A DNA stretch of 37,182 nt from an uncultured Bacteroidota bacterium (lineage in GTDB: Bacteria > Bacteroidota > Bacteroidia > Bacteroidales > VadinHA17). Positions 25,466-33,216 of the stretch are shown here, one piece after another. The DNA is taken from assembly GCA_903844815.1 (NCBI GenBank), contig CAIMVD010000300.1, forward strand, positions 1 to 37,182. Reading direction: 5' to 3'. A model generated the notes under the pieces. It did no database searches, was not told the origin of the DNA, and saw only the letters and a program-made list of their open reading frames with translations. The first letter of the stretch is position 1. Each line of letters starts with the position of its first letter. Made by a program: the position numbers and the translations under genes.

Positions 25466-26377
25466 ATGCCGGCTGAAACCAAATCGCATAGGATACTACG
25501 GTTTATTCTTTATCTCTCAAACAGCAATCCGAAGACCAGGGAAGAGTGCTGTCAGTTTCTGGAGATAAAAGATTCTGCCTTCTACAATTATTGCAATGTA
25601 CTAAGGGATACCGGGTTTGATCTTGTGCAGGAAGAAGGAAAGTACCGAATAGACTTTCCTGACGAAGGGCATGCTGTTCTGAGGAACATCCTGCATTTCA
25701 GCGAGGAGGAAAACTACCTGCTTGTGAAGATCATCGATGCTCTCGATACCGATTCGGCATCTTCGGCGAGGCTCAGGAATAAGCTTGTTTCGTTCCTCAA
25801 CCGCGACAAGGCTGTGGAGGAATATCTTATTAGGGAGAAGAAGGAAAAAGCACTCACATTGGGCGAAGCTATCAGGAACAGGAAGCAGGCTTTGTTGAGG
25901 AATTATTCATCGGGCAACAGTCAGACTGTAAGTGACAGGCTTGTCGAGCCCTTCAGGTTTTGTGACGATTTTAATCTGGTTTGGGCATTTGATACAGGGT
26001 TGAAGGAGAACAGGCAGTTCAAGACCAGCCGAATTGCAGAAGTGGATGTTACAAGCCTGCCATGGGAGCATCAGCGGCAGCACAGGGCGATGGATACCGA
26101 CATCTTCCGCAACACCGGCGCTCTCGACAAGGAAGTAGTCATAGAGATGGATCTTCGCGCCCGTAATCTGTTAATAGAAGAATACCCGCTGTCGGAGAAG
26201 TATCTTGAGGAGAAGCCGCAGCACAGGTATATACTGAGGGTTGCAGTGGCCAAGTATGAGGGGCCGGGACGGTTTTGTCTTGGGCTGAGTGAGGATGTGG
26301 AAGTGAGAGGGGATGAGGGGTTTGGGGAATATTTGAAGCAAAAAATGAATCACAAAAAACCACGAAAAAGCAGCTAA
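25466..26377 (+). CDS. WYL-domain transcriptional regulator
   Basis: This 303-residue protein has an N-terminal winged helix (about 5-65; RILRFILYLSNSNPKTREEC, DSAFYNYCNVLRDTGFDL) with DNA-binding character, then a helical linker. A WYL domain follows at about 140-225: RKQALLRNYSSGNSQTVSDR, then LVEPFRFCDDFNLVWAFD, in which the canonical Trp-Tyr-Leu has drifted to NLVWAF. A WCX-like C-terminal part ends in a basic tail (NHKKPRKSS). WYL proteins sense ligands, often nucleic acid fragments or nucleotides, and frequently regulate CRISPR-Cas and other defence loci. This one lies about 0.9 kb before cas6 on the same strand. Its last 66 bp are partly duplicated downstream. Confidence 0.82.
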   Translation: MPAETKSHRILRFILYLSNSNPKTREECCQFLEIKDSAFYNYCNVLRDTGFDLVQEEGKYRIDFPDEGHAVLRNILHFSEEENYLLVKIIDALDTDSASSARLRNKLVSFLNRDKAVEEYLIREKKEKALTLGEAIRNRKQALLRNYSSGNSQTVSDRLVEPFRFCDDFNLVWAFDTGLKENRQFKTSRIAEVDVTSLPWEHQRQHRAMDTDIFRNTGALDKEVVIEMDLRARNLLIEEYPLSEKYLEEKPQHRYILRVAVAKYEGPGRFCLGLSEDVEVRGDEGFGEYLKQKMNHKKPRKSS

Positions 26378-26492
26378 ATTCAGCCTTGCAAATGGAGAAG
26401 GAGGATACAGAGGCGCAGTAGATGATGGTTTTGGGATGATTTGAAGGAAAAAATCAACACAAAACGCCACGGAGTGGCAGCTTAATTCAGCC
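26312..26492. repeat. Degenerate tandem duplication of the WYL gene 3' end
   Basis: Copy A (26312-26385) covers the last codons of the WYL gene and ends AGCTAAATTCAGCC. Copy B (26421-26492) repeats it: GATGATGG-TTTGGGATGATTTGAAGG, AAAAAATCAACACAAAACGCCACG, AGCTTAATTCAGCC. Roughly three quarters of positions agree by eye. Copy B runs into the left REP-like palindrome. Confidence 0.5.
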
Positions 26493-27088
26493 CGGAGGCA
26501 ACGCCCCGGGGAATGTAAATTTAAACCACCGCGCCCTGAAAGGGCAGGTTAATACATAAAGCCATGGCTCAATCGTTATCGAAATTATTCGTTCACATAG
26601 TTTTCCACATTGGTGACAAATCGTGCATTATCCGCGCGCAGGAAAAAAAGGAACTCTTCGCTTATATGGGAAGCATAATAAAGGATAATGAATCGATACC
26701 AATTTTAATAAATGGAGTTGAAGACCATGTACATGTATTATGCATCATGTCAAAGAATATTGCGCTTGCCAAATTGGTTGAAGAGATAAAACGGCATTCC
26801 AGCCGATGGATAAAAACCAAAGATATCCATTACATACGTTTTGCATGGCAGGGTGGTTATGGAGGATTTTCGGTTAGTCCTTCATTACACGATAAAACAA
26901 AGCACTATATTGAAAACCAGGAAGAACACCATAAAAAAATGACATTCAAAGAAGAATACATACTGTTTTTAAAGGAATACGGGATCGATTATAATGAAAA
27001 TTATCTATGGACTGATTAAGCTGCCCTTTCAGGGCGGTAACACCTGTTCGTTTATCCACCCGGGGCGATGCCCCCGGGCTGAATTAAT
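26482..27088 (+). mobile_element. RAYT module: REP-like inverted palindromes flanking a Y1 transposase
   Basis: The left arm (26482-26547) reads TTAATTCAGCCCGG, GGCA-CGCCCCGGGG, then GCCCTGAAAGGGCAG. The right arm (27021-27088) is its reverse complement in the same order with few mismatches. Each arm contains two small palindromes (CCCCGGGG-type and GCCCTGAAAGGGC-type). The transposase gene lies between them. This is the layout of REP-associated tyrosine transposases (RAYTs) and the repeats they mobilise. Confidence 0.75.
26564..27019 (+). CDS. IS200/IS605-like REP-associated tyrosine transposase (RAYT)
   Basis: This 151-residue Y1 transposase has an HUH pair at H55-V-H57 (NGVEDHVHVLC) and the catalytic tyrosine Y115 in KHYIENQEEHHKKMTF. 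LVEEIKRHSSRWIK and FAWQGGYGGFSVSPS are typical of the family. Length and motifs are intact, so it is probably active or recently so. It makes single-stranded cuts next to hairpins. No TnpB/IscB partner is present, and it is bounded by inverted REP-like palindromes, so a domesticated RAYT fits better than a complete IS605. It interrupts the space between the WYL regulator and cas6. Confidence 0.88.
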   Translation: MAQSLSKLFVHIVFHIGDKSCIIRAQEKKELFAYMGSIIKDNESIPILINGVEDHVHVLCIMSKNIALAKLVEEIKRHSSRWIKTKDIHYIRFAWQGGYGGFSVSPSLHDKTKHYIENQEEHHKKMTFKEEYILFLKEYGIDYNENYLWTD

Positions 27089-27224
27089 TATGGCTTTCAG
27101 CCAATCAGGAGGGACGAATACTGATCCTAATGATGATTGCAGGATGAAGGGTTCGTTGCGGAAGATGAATTCTTAACAGATAAATATTAAAAATAGGATA
27201 TATCATAGTTAGATTCATAAATAT

Positions 27225-27232
27225 TAAATTTG
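27225..27232 (+). promoter_or_regulatory. Candidate -7 element of the cas operon promoter
   Basis: TAAATTTG matches the Bacteroidota TAnnTTTG -7 consensus and lies 31 nt before the cas6 ATG, in a very AT-rich stretch (27177-27263). A good -33 TTTG is not evident, so this is tentative. The same octamer precedes the CI-like gene (264-271). Confidence 0.35.
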
Positions 27233-27263
27233 AATTACAAGCAAAATCAAAATATTAATAATC

Positions 27264-27920
27264 ATGAGAATACACTTAAAAATCAGAACGGCAGACAGTG
27301 TGATTTCTTTTGACCATCAACCCCAATTGACCGGTGTTATCCACAAATGGTTAGGTTGGAACGATGAACACGGAGAGATTTCCTTATATTCTTTTTCCCA
27401 ATTGGAAGGAGGAAGGGCAACTTCTGAAGGACTCCAGTTTGGCAGAGAGACCGGTTTCTTTTTTAGCTCTTTTGACCCTGCATTAATAAGGAAAATGATA
27501 TCCGGCATTCGGATTGATCCCAAAATGTTTTATGGATTGGAAGTTTCAGAAATAGTAATTCAGGAAGATCCCGATTTGAGTAGCACGGAATTATTTCTCA
27601 ATGCCAGTCCAATATTTATAAAGAGGAAAGTGGGTGAAAAGACAGATCATATCCTTTTTGATGATGACCGTGCAAATGCATGCCTGAAAGACACGCTCAT
27701 GAAAAAGATGATTAAAGCAGGGCTTTCTGATGAATCGTTTGAAATAGAATTTGATAAAACATACCCCAAAGCCGGCACAAAGAAAATTAATTATAATGGA
27801 GTTAATAATCGGGCGAATTGGTGTCCGGTTATTATTAAAGGCAAAACCGAAACCAAACTTTTTGCATGGAATGTTGGATTGGGAAATTCTACAGGAATTG
27901 GTTTTGGAGCCATTAAGTAG
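27264..27920 (+). CDS. cas6: Cas6 pre-crRNA endoribonuclease
   Basis: This 218-residue protein has the two-ferredoxin-fold pattern of Cas6: an N-terminal MRIHLKIRTADSVISFDH, SGIRIDPKMFYGLEVSEIVI in the middle, and the C-terminal Gly-rich loop AWNVGLGNSTGIGFGAIK (201-218) that binds the repeat RNA. His25 in KIRTADSVISFDH...GVIHKW is a candidate general base, but the catalytic residue cannot be settled by reading. The enzyme would cut the 30-nt repeats leaving an 8-nt 5' handle ending ATTGAAAC. It is the first gene of the cas cluster, and cas5 starts 55 bp later. Confidence 0.88.
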   Translation: MRIHLKIRTADSVISFDHQPQLTGVIHKWLGWNDEHGEISLYSFSQLEGGRATSEGLQFGRETGFFFSSFDPALIRKMISGIRIDPKMFYGLEVSEIVIQEDPDLSSTELFLNASPIFIKRKVGEKTDHILFDDDRANACLKDTLMKKMIKAGLSDESFEIEFDKTYPKAGTKKINYNGVNNRANWCPVIIKGKTETKLFAWNVGLGNSTGIGFGAIK

Positions 27921-27975
27921 TTATAAAGGTGAAGAAATTTTGGTGTGAAATCGCATTAAGAAACAAAGTACATCT

Positions 27976-28521
27976 ATGTTATATGCAGTAAAGTATTCGG
28001 GTCCATTTGGATTTATAAAGCCATGGACCGCTGTTAGAGACAGTAAAACTTTCAGTCAACAGTTCCTGACACCTTCTATTATTGAAGGAATTAGACAAAA
28101 ATTGGAAGTCGGCTCTATTGTCCGGCACAAACTATCTTATTCTTCCATTAGTGTTCAACAGGAGCAAACACAAACACGAGGTTGGGAAAAGAAAACCCAA
28201 TTAAAAATGATGGTTCGCAACCAATCCATTTTGGAGCGTGGAATGCTTATCAATCCAATTCTTTATTTGGCTTTTGGGAAACAGGAAGATTCCCAAAAAG
28301 GGGTTACTCAGCATATTTGTTTATGCCGAAATGAAGATGTTTTGTTTCCGGATGATGAGATAATGGAATTAGAAGAATCAGAATTTGACAAATTGACTGG
28401 GTTTGAACTTCGTTTTGGAGAAAGTGAAAAATCTTTTTTGGTTGGGTTTAATCGTTTCGATGAAATAAAACCTATGTATGGTTGGTTGGAAATTACAGGA
28501 AAACCCGTAACGGGATTATAA
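27976..28521 (+). CDS. cas5: Cas5-family Cascade subunit, divergent
   Basis: This 181-residue protein is assigned as Cas5 from position and pattern: an N-terminal beta-strand with aromatic and Gly residues (MLYAVKYSGPFGFIKPWTAV), then FLTPSIIEGIRQKLEVG, where Cas5 proteins have their TPS-x-x-x-G-like RAMP helix. LVGFNRFDEIKPMYGWLEI near the end is a strand-rich RAMP tail. Cas5 caps the 5' handle of crRNA and contacts Cas8. It may correspond to the PGING-subtype Cas5p family. The stop overlaps the cas3 start (TAATG), which is unusual because cas5 normally follows cas7. Confidence 0.7.
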   Translation: MLYAVKYSGPFGFIKPWTAVRDSKTFSQQFLTPSIIEGIRQKLEVGSIVRHKLSYSSISVQQEQTQTRGWEKKTQLKMMVRNQSILERGMLINPILYLAFGKQEDSQKGVTQHICLCRNEDVLFPDDEIMELEESEFDKLTGFELRFGESEKSFLVGFNRFDEIKPMYGWLEITGKPVTGL

Positions 28522-30662
28522 TGAATGGCTTTGATCATATATTAGCGAAAGGGGATAGGAATGGAAAAACTCCGCTCATCCGGCATTTAAGTGAGGTAGC
28601 AGCGCTTGCAGAAATTGTTGCACTGGAGCTCGGATTGGCTAACCGGATTGCAAAAAGAGGAGCCATCCTGCACGACATTGGAAAGGCAAGCCCGCTTTTT
28701 CAAAATACTTTGAATGAGAACTACTTAAGGCCTCCCGGATTTATTTTCAGACACGAAATAGCATCCCTGTTTTTTATTTCTCTGCTAAGTGATGAAGAAA
28801 AGCATCCAATTATTGATATGATTGTTGCTCATCATAAATCAATCTATAAGGATGCCGGGGGTAAGGGTATACTTGATATGATTGAAAATGACCCTGACTG
28901 TCTTTCTAAACATTTGAAAGACTTTGAAGTATGGAGTAATGATGCCTTATCTATTTTAGCCCTGTTGGGATTTGAAATTAGCCCAATTACGCATCAACAG
29001 GCGGAGGCTAATTTTTGGGAGGTTGTTGATTATTGCGAATCAAAAAAATATGGTTACTCAAAATGGAAAGGAGTCTTGATTGCCGCTGATCATTTGGCAT
29101 CAGCGATGGAAGGATACTCCGATGTCCTTTTAAAAAGATTGTTCATTAAGCCGGATTTGAGGTATTATCAATCCAGGGAAAGTGATTTATATCCGTTGTC
29201 ACTATTGCCAATCGATGATGATCGCCTGCATACGATTGTCACAGCTCCGACCGGGGCAGGGAAGACTGATTTTTTAATTCGGCGGTGCAAGGGCCGGCTA
29301 TTTTATACTCTTCCATTTCAGGCATCAATTAATGCAATGTATGAGCGAATAAAGAGCGACTTAAGCAATACCGATGCCGATGTGCGTTTACTTCATGCCG
29401 CATCAAGCATTAAGTTGGAAAACGGAACAGTTGAGGAAAAGATTTTACAGCGACACATTGGAGCCTCTGTTAAGATTCTTACACCTCACCAGATGGCTTC
29501 CATGGCTTTTGCGACCAAAGGATACGAAGCAATGATTGCAGACCTCAATGGATGTGATGTAATTTTAGATGAAATCCATACGTATTCAGAGACTACACAA
29601 GCTATTGTTCTTAAGATAGTTGAAATTCTTTGTGAAATCGGATGTCGTGTACATATAGGAACGGCCACAATGCCAACTGTTTTGTACAACCGGCTGATTG
29701 ACATCCTGGGAGGAAAAGGAGCTGTTTATGAGGTACGACTTCCAAACAGTGTATTGAATACATATGACCGTCATATTATCCATAAAGCCGATTCAATTGA
29801 ATCTTTGAAGAATGTAATCGATGAAGCTATCATGCACAACCAAAAGGTTTTAATTGTATGTAATCAGGTAAAAAGAGCACAAAATTTATTTAAAACCCTG
29901 AATGATTATTATCCCGATGTACCAAAAATGCTTGTCCACAGCAGATTTAAAAGGGGAATACGAAACTCCCTGGAAGACAACCTTAAAAATATTTTCAATA
30001 AGAGCATGCATTCCTGTCTGGTCATTTCCACTCAGGTAGTGGAAGTAAGTCTGGATATTAGTTTCGACCTTATGGTAACTGATTGTGCCCCAATTGATTC
30101 ATTGATTCAGAGGTTCGGGAGGATTAATAGAAAAAGAACTTTGGAAACAATCGGAAACTATAAGCCTGTTTATGTGCTATCGCCTCCCGATGAGAAAGTT
30201 AAAGCATTACCTTATAGATTAGAAGTACTTCAACGAACTTACGAAGTATTGCCTGATGGTGAATTAATGGAGGAAATTAAATCTCAGGAAATGATTGACA
30301 GGGTTTATCCTACAATTGAATTTGTGAATATAGATTTGAGCTCGGTCTTTAAAGATGGAAAATGGAGGATAAAAGAACTTTGGCATAATCCGAAGTCGGT
30401 TCTTCTGGAAACTCTTGATATTGATTCTGTAACCTGCATAGTAGAAACAGACAAAGAGTTCTTCGAAAAGTCTTCCTATCAGGACCAGGTAAAATTGGAG
30501 ATTCCTGTTTCTTATCGCTCAATAGGTTATAAGAATCTGGACAAATCAAAGGAAGGTACCCATCCATACATTATTCCCAGTAAAGCTTATGATCGGGAAC
30601 TTGGCTTTCTTTCAGAATTTGCCAAGCCTGAATTTTACGACATTACTCAACGATTTTTATAA
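28521..30662 (+). CDS. cas3: Cas3 nuclease-helicase
   Basis: This 713-residue protein contains an N-terminal HD nuclease (H22, H51-D52 in ILHDIGKAS, H78, and H104-H105 in IVAHHKS) and a superfamily 2 helicase. Helicase motifs are TAPTGAGKT (241-249), D350-E-I-H (motif II), HIGTATMP (III), STQVVEVSLDI (V) and Q530-RFGRINRKR (VI). Cas3 is recruited to the Cascade R-loop and degrades the displaced DNA strand. All catalytic motifs appear intact, so interference should be functional. An upstream in-frame ATG (28482) lies in cas5 and is less likely. The candidate cas8 starts 10 bp after the stop. Confidence 0.95.
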   Translation: MNGFDHILAKGDRNGKTPLIRHLSEVAALAEIVALELGLANRIAKRGAILHDIGKASPLFQNTLNENYLRPPGFIFRHEIASLFFISLLSDEEKHPIIDMIVAHHKSIYKDAGGKGILDMIENDPDCLSKHLKDFEVWSNDALSILALLGFEISPITHQQAEANFWEVVDYCESKKYGYSKWKGVLIAADHLASAMEGYSDVLLKRLFIKPDLRYYQSRESDLYPLSLLPIDDDRLHTIVTAPTGAGKTDFLIRRCKGRLFYTLPFQASINAMYERIKSDLSNTDADVRLLHAASSIKLENGTVEEKILQRHIGASVKILTPHQMASMAFATKGYEAMIADLNGCDVILDEIHTYSETTQAIVLKIVEILCEIGCRVHIGTATMPTVLYNRLIDILGGKGAVYEVRLPNSVLNTYDRHIIHKADSIESLKNVIDEAIMHNQKVLIVCNQVKRAQNLFKTLNDYYPDVPKMLVHSRFKRGIRNSLEDNLKNIFNKSMHSCLVISTQVVEVSLDISFDLMVTDCAPIDSLIQRFGRINRKRTLETIGNYKPVYVLSPPDEKVKALPYRLEVLQRTYEVLPDGELMEEIKSQEMIDRVYPTIEFVNIDLSSVFKDGKWRIKELWHNPKSVLLETLDIDSVTCIVETDKEFFEKSSYQDQVKLEIPVSYRSIGYKNLDKSKEGTHPYIIPSKAYDRELGFLSEFAKPEFYDITQRFL

Positions 30663-30672
30663 AACCAAAGTT

Positions 30673-31986
30673 ATGATAGCGGCTAATATTGGCAAAATTT
30701 TTCTTGATGCTTATAATGAAAAATATAAGTGCAACATTTCAGCTAAGACTTTTTTTAATGAGAAGTATTATGAAATATTTTATAATCACAACAAATACTT
30801 AATGTCAGCTGGAAACTCCCCCTTAGAAAATCCGAAAATAAGCTGGGATAAGATGAGAAGCGGGCAGATTCCTTATGAAACAATTGAAAAAAGGAACGAT
30901 CGTTTCGCAAAGACAATTCATAAAATTGAGAACGAACCAGCTGATGCCAGTATTGCGATTGGATTTCCATCTTTGGATTTAAACGCTACCACTTCAGGTC
31001 AGATAACAAACCTGCAGCTACCTCTGAATGAGGATGATGTTTATCTTTCGTGGATTGGCAGCGGGCTCGGCATTGGTGTACAAAGCGGATTATCTCTACT
31101 GTTCAGCAACAAACAGATCCTTTTAGACTTGTATGACGGATGGCTTCTTTACAGGGAATTTTTAAATAATACACCCAACCTTCGAGGCAACCAAATAAAC
31201 ACATGGAATGGGCAGTGGATCGAACACAGATACAATAAAAAAACTTATGACATGGCAGATCCTTCTGCTTCATTTAATCCATTTGGATCAATGAAAGATG
31301 GAGGACTTGAGGTAAACTCACAACCGTGGACAAAAGTTTTAGTTCGGATTGCCTTTACCTATCCTGATTCCTCCTTAATTGCTTATGTGTACAGTTTAGG
31401 CCAAACCAATATAACTGTAGGATTTGTGCCTTTTGAATTGCCACGCATCAGACATCCTTATGAATTGTATTTCAAGTACTTCGGAACATTAAGGACAGAT
31501 CAGGTAGAACAAGTTTTCGGAACAGCATTCGGTTTTACAAAGGCATGCCAGATGGGAGCCATAGGTGTTAACGCCCTGGAGCCTAAAGGATTCAGAGACT
31601 GTCTGGATAAGGGGATTGTTCCAAAATACAATGAAGCTGACGAAGAGAAAACTATAAATTTTAATACTTACCAAATCTGGCTATTAGCAATGTTAAACAA
31701 TGAGCAATTATGGGAGAAAGCGCAACAGATTGCGAAAATCCTCAACAGTCACTCAATCAGTGATACCAATGCAAGAAAGATAAAAAGTCAAGAAGTTATA
31801 AACTTACTAACTTCGGTAAACAAAAAGCAATTTATCGAAGGACTGACAACTATTGTAAAAGGAAGTCAAAACATTGATCAAATAGCTGATATAGCAGGAC
31901 TGGTCAATTCGATGCCCGTTGATAATGTTCCTTATTTCCTTACACTCATTAGATTCCAATACGCAATTGAAAATAGAAAATCTTAA
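30673..31986 (+). CDS. Candidate Cas8 large subunit (divergent)
   Basis: This 437-residue protein is assigned by position between cas3 and cas7 and by lack of another large subunit. The ATG at 30673 is 10 bp after cas3. I recognise no motif with certainty: YLSWIGSGLGIGVQSGLSLLF resembles the Gly-rich segment of Cst1/Cas8a-type proteins, and the C-terminal 140 residues (FNTYQIWLLAMLNN ... FLTLIRFQYAIEN) are helical, as the Cas8 C-terminal bundle or fused small subunit would be. Only three Cys are scattered, so there is no zinc finger. Cas8 reads the PAM and contacts Cas5. It may equal the PGING family Csp2. At under 450 residues it is short for a Cas8b. Confidence 0.55.
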   Translation: MIAANIGKIFLDAYNEKYKCNISAKTFFNEKYYEIFYNHNKYLMSAGNSPLENPKISWDKMRSGQIPYETIEKRNDRFAKTIHKIENEPADASIAIGFPSLDLNATTSGQITNLQLPLNEDDVYLSWIGSGLGIGVQSGLSLLFSNKQILLDLYDGWLLYREFLNNTPNLRGNQINTWNGQWIEHRYNKKTYDMADPSASFNPFGSMKDGGLEVNSQPWTKVLVRIAFTYPDSSLIAYVYSLGQTNITVGFVPFELPRIRHPYELYFKYFGTLRTDQVEQVFGTAFGFTKACQMGAIGVNALEPKGFRDCLDKGIVPKYNEADEEKTINFNTYQIWLLAMLNNEQLWEKAQQIAKILNSHSISDTNARKIKSQEVINLLTSVNKKQFIEGLTTIVKGSQNIDQIADIAGLVNSMPVDNVPYFLTLIRFQYAIENRKS

Positions 31987-31996
31987 AACTAAAACT

Positions 31997-33049
31997 ATGA
32001 CTCCTTACATTTATTTACGAGCGTTAAAACATGCTGAGCATACTGTATTTTGTGTTCAGGACGGACAAAAAACTTATTTCGATCCGCAATTTAACCGGGT
32101 GGTAGCCTATTCAAGCGGACAACAGGTAAAGCGATCAATTCTGGATGCCCTTACGTCAAACTTGAACGTACAAATGGCACCTATCACATTCAATTATAAT
32201 GTCACCAAGGATAAACAGCTGGAAAACAAAGAGCCCTGGTCTCCATGCGATCCCTCATATATTGACCAGTTAGTTGGCGGATGGATGCGGGCGGGTGATG
32301 GTATAACAGTTAAAAGAAGAAGCCCCTTATCCATTTCAGCCATGCGGCCACTTCACCCATTACTGGCTGGCACAGATAAAGAGAATATTACATTCGACAG
32401 GAGCGATAAGCCTGATCGTAATCCTGTTAATGTCAGATTGGGAGAGAAGTTGCTAACCGAAGAAGAGATAGATGAGTTCCTAACGGTTAATCATCGTACG
32501 CTTCCGCGCAGGAATTGGATTCCGGAAAATGTAAGGACTAGCGGCTTATTTATTTATGATGTTGCGATTGACCTTCGAACCCTGTTTTGTGTTTCTGTCA
32601 ATCAACACGAACCTGAATTATCGAAGGAAAGAATAGTGGATTTGAAATCCAAAGGGTGGATTGAAAGCGAAAACATATTTGGAAAATGTCTGGTGTTGCC
32701 CAAAGAAGAGCGTGAAAAAGTAATACCGGCATTGGCTGGAGCTCTGCTTAACTGGAGAATTACATCCAATCAGGCCCGTACCTTTAGTCTGATGGAAACT
32801 CTGGCAATTTCAATAAGCGACAATGCCAATAAAATCGCAGGTTCAATCAGAGCTAAATTAACTGAAGATGGTGAGAAGCAAAAAGCCCGGCCTATTATTG
32901 ACGAGACTTCTGGAGCAGATGTCTATGTAACACTTCCCTGCTCGAACTATGTAATTACTGTGAACGAAAGTGCTGATGCCCTTGAAAAAGCAGAACAAAA
33001 ACTAATAGCCCTGATGACTGCCTTTGATTATGAAAAACAGTTAAATTAA
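31997..33049 (+). CDS. cas7: Cas7 Cascade backbone protein
   Basis: The ATG at 31997 gives 350 residues; an upstream in-frame ATG (31919) lies within the previous gene. RVVAYSSGQQVKRSILDAL (about 34-52) is the Cas7 (DevR/Csh2-like) signature that binds the crRNA spacer. MRPLHPLLAGTDKENITFDR and TSGLFIYDVAIDLRTLF follow as the palm and insertion region, and ALLNWRITSNQARTFSLMETLAISIS resembles the C-terminal part of the family. Six or more copies line the crRNA in the type I effector. It might be the PGING-type Csp1. A perfect 12-bp hairpin lies 15 nt after the stop. Confidence 0.82.
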   Translation: MTPYIYLRALKHAEHTVFCVQDGQKTYFDPQFNRVVAYSSGQQVKRSILDALTSNLNVQMAPITFNYNVTKDKQLENKEPWSPCDPSYIDQLVGGWMRAGDGITVKRRSPLSISAMRPLHPLLAGTDKENITFDRSDKPDRNPVNVRLGEKLLTEEEIDEFLTVNHRTLPRRNWIPENVRTSGLFIYDVAIDLRTLFCVSVNQHEPELSKERIVDLKSKGWIESENIFGKCLVLPKEEREKVIPALAGALLNWRITSNQARTFSLMETLAISISDNANKIAGSIRAKLTEDGEKQKARPIIDETSGADVYVTLPCSNYVITVNESADALEKAEQKLIALMTAFDYEKQLN

Positions 33050-33063
33050 AGCAAATCCGACCT

Positions 33064-33095
33064 CCACCGGAAAGGTTGAGAATCCTTTCCGGTGG
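33064..33095 (+). terminator. Perfect 12-bp hairpin after cas7
   Basis: CCACCGGAAAGG (33064-33075) pairs without mismatch with CCTTTCCGGTGG (33084-33095) around an 8-nt loop TTGAGAAT. The following tail (TACTGTGATCTTTATT) is only moderately T-rich, so it may attenuate, stop processive decay or terminate. It separates the interference genes from the adaptation genes. The gap continues to 33216 with no gene. Confidence 0.6.
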
Positions 33096-33216
33096 TACTG
33101 TGATCTTTATTACAGGGTAACCATATTTAAAGGTTTATCTTCTGAAATAGGATTTATTTGAGAACAAAATATACACATGAATATTAAATCTTTCATGATT
33201 GCTATATACCAGACTC

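Noticed and set aside
26564-27019. Complete IS605 element with tnpB and guide RNA
   Set aside because: Only the Y1 transposase is present; no TnpB or IscB frame and the flanks are inverted REP-like arms.
30673-31986. Zinc-finger or HD nuclease domain in the candidate Cas8
   Set aside because: Cys residues are single and scattered, and no HD motif is present.
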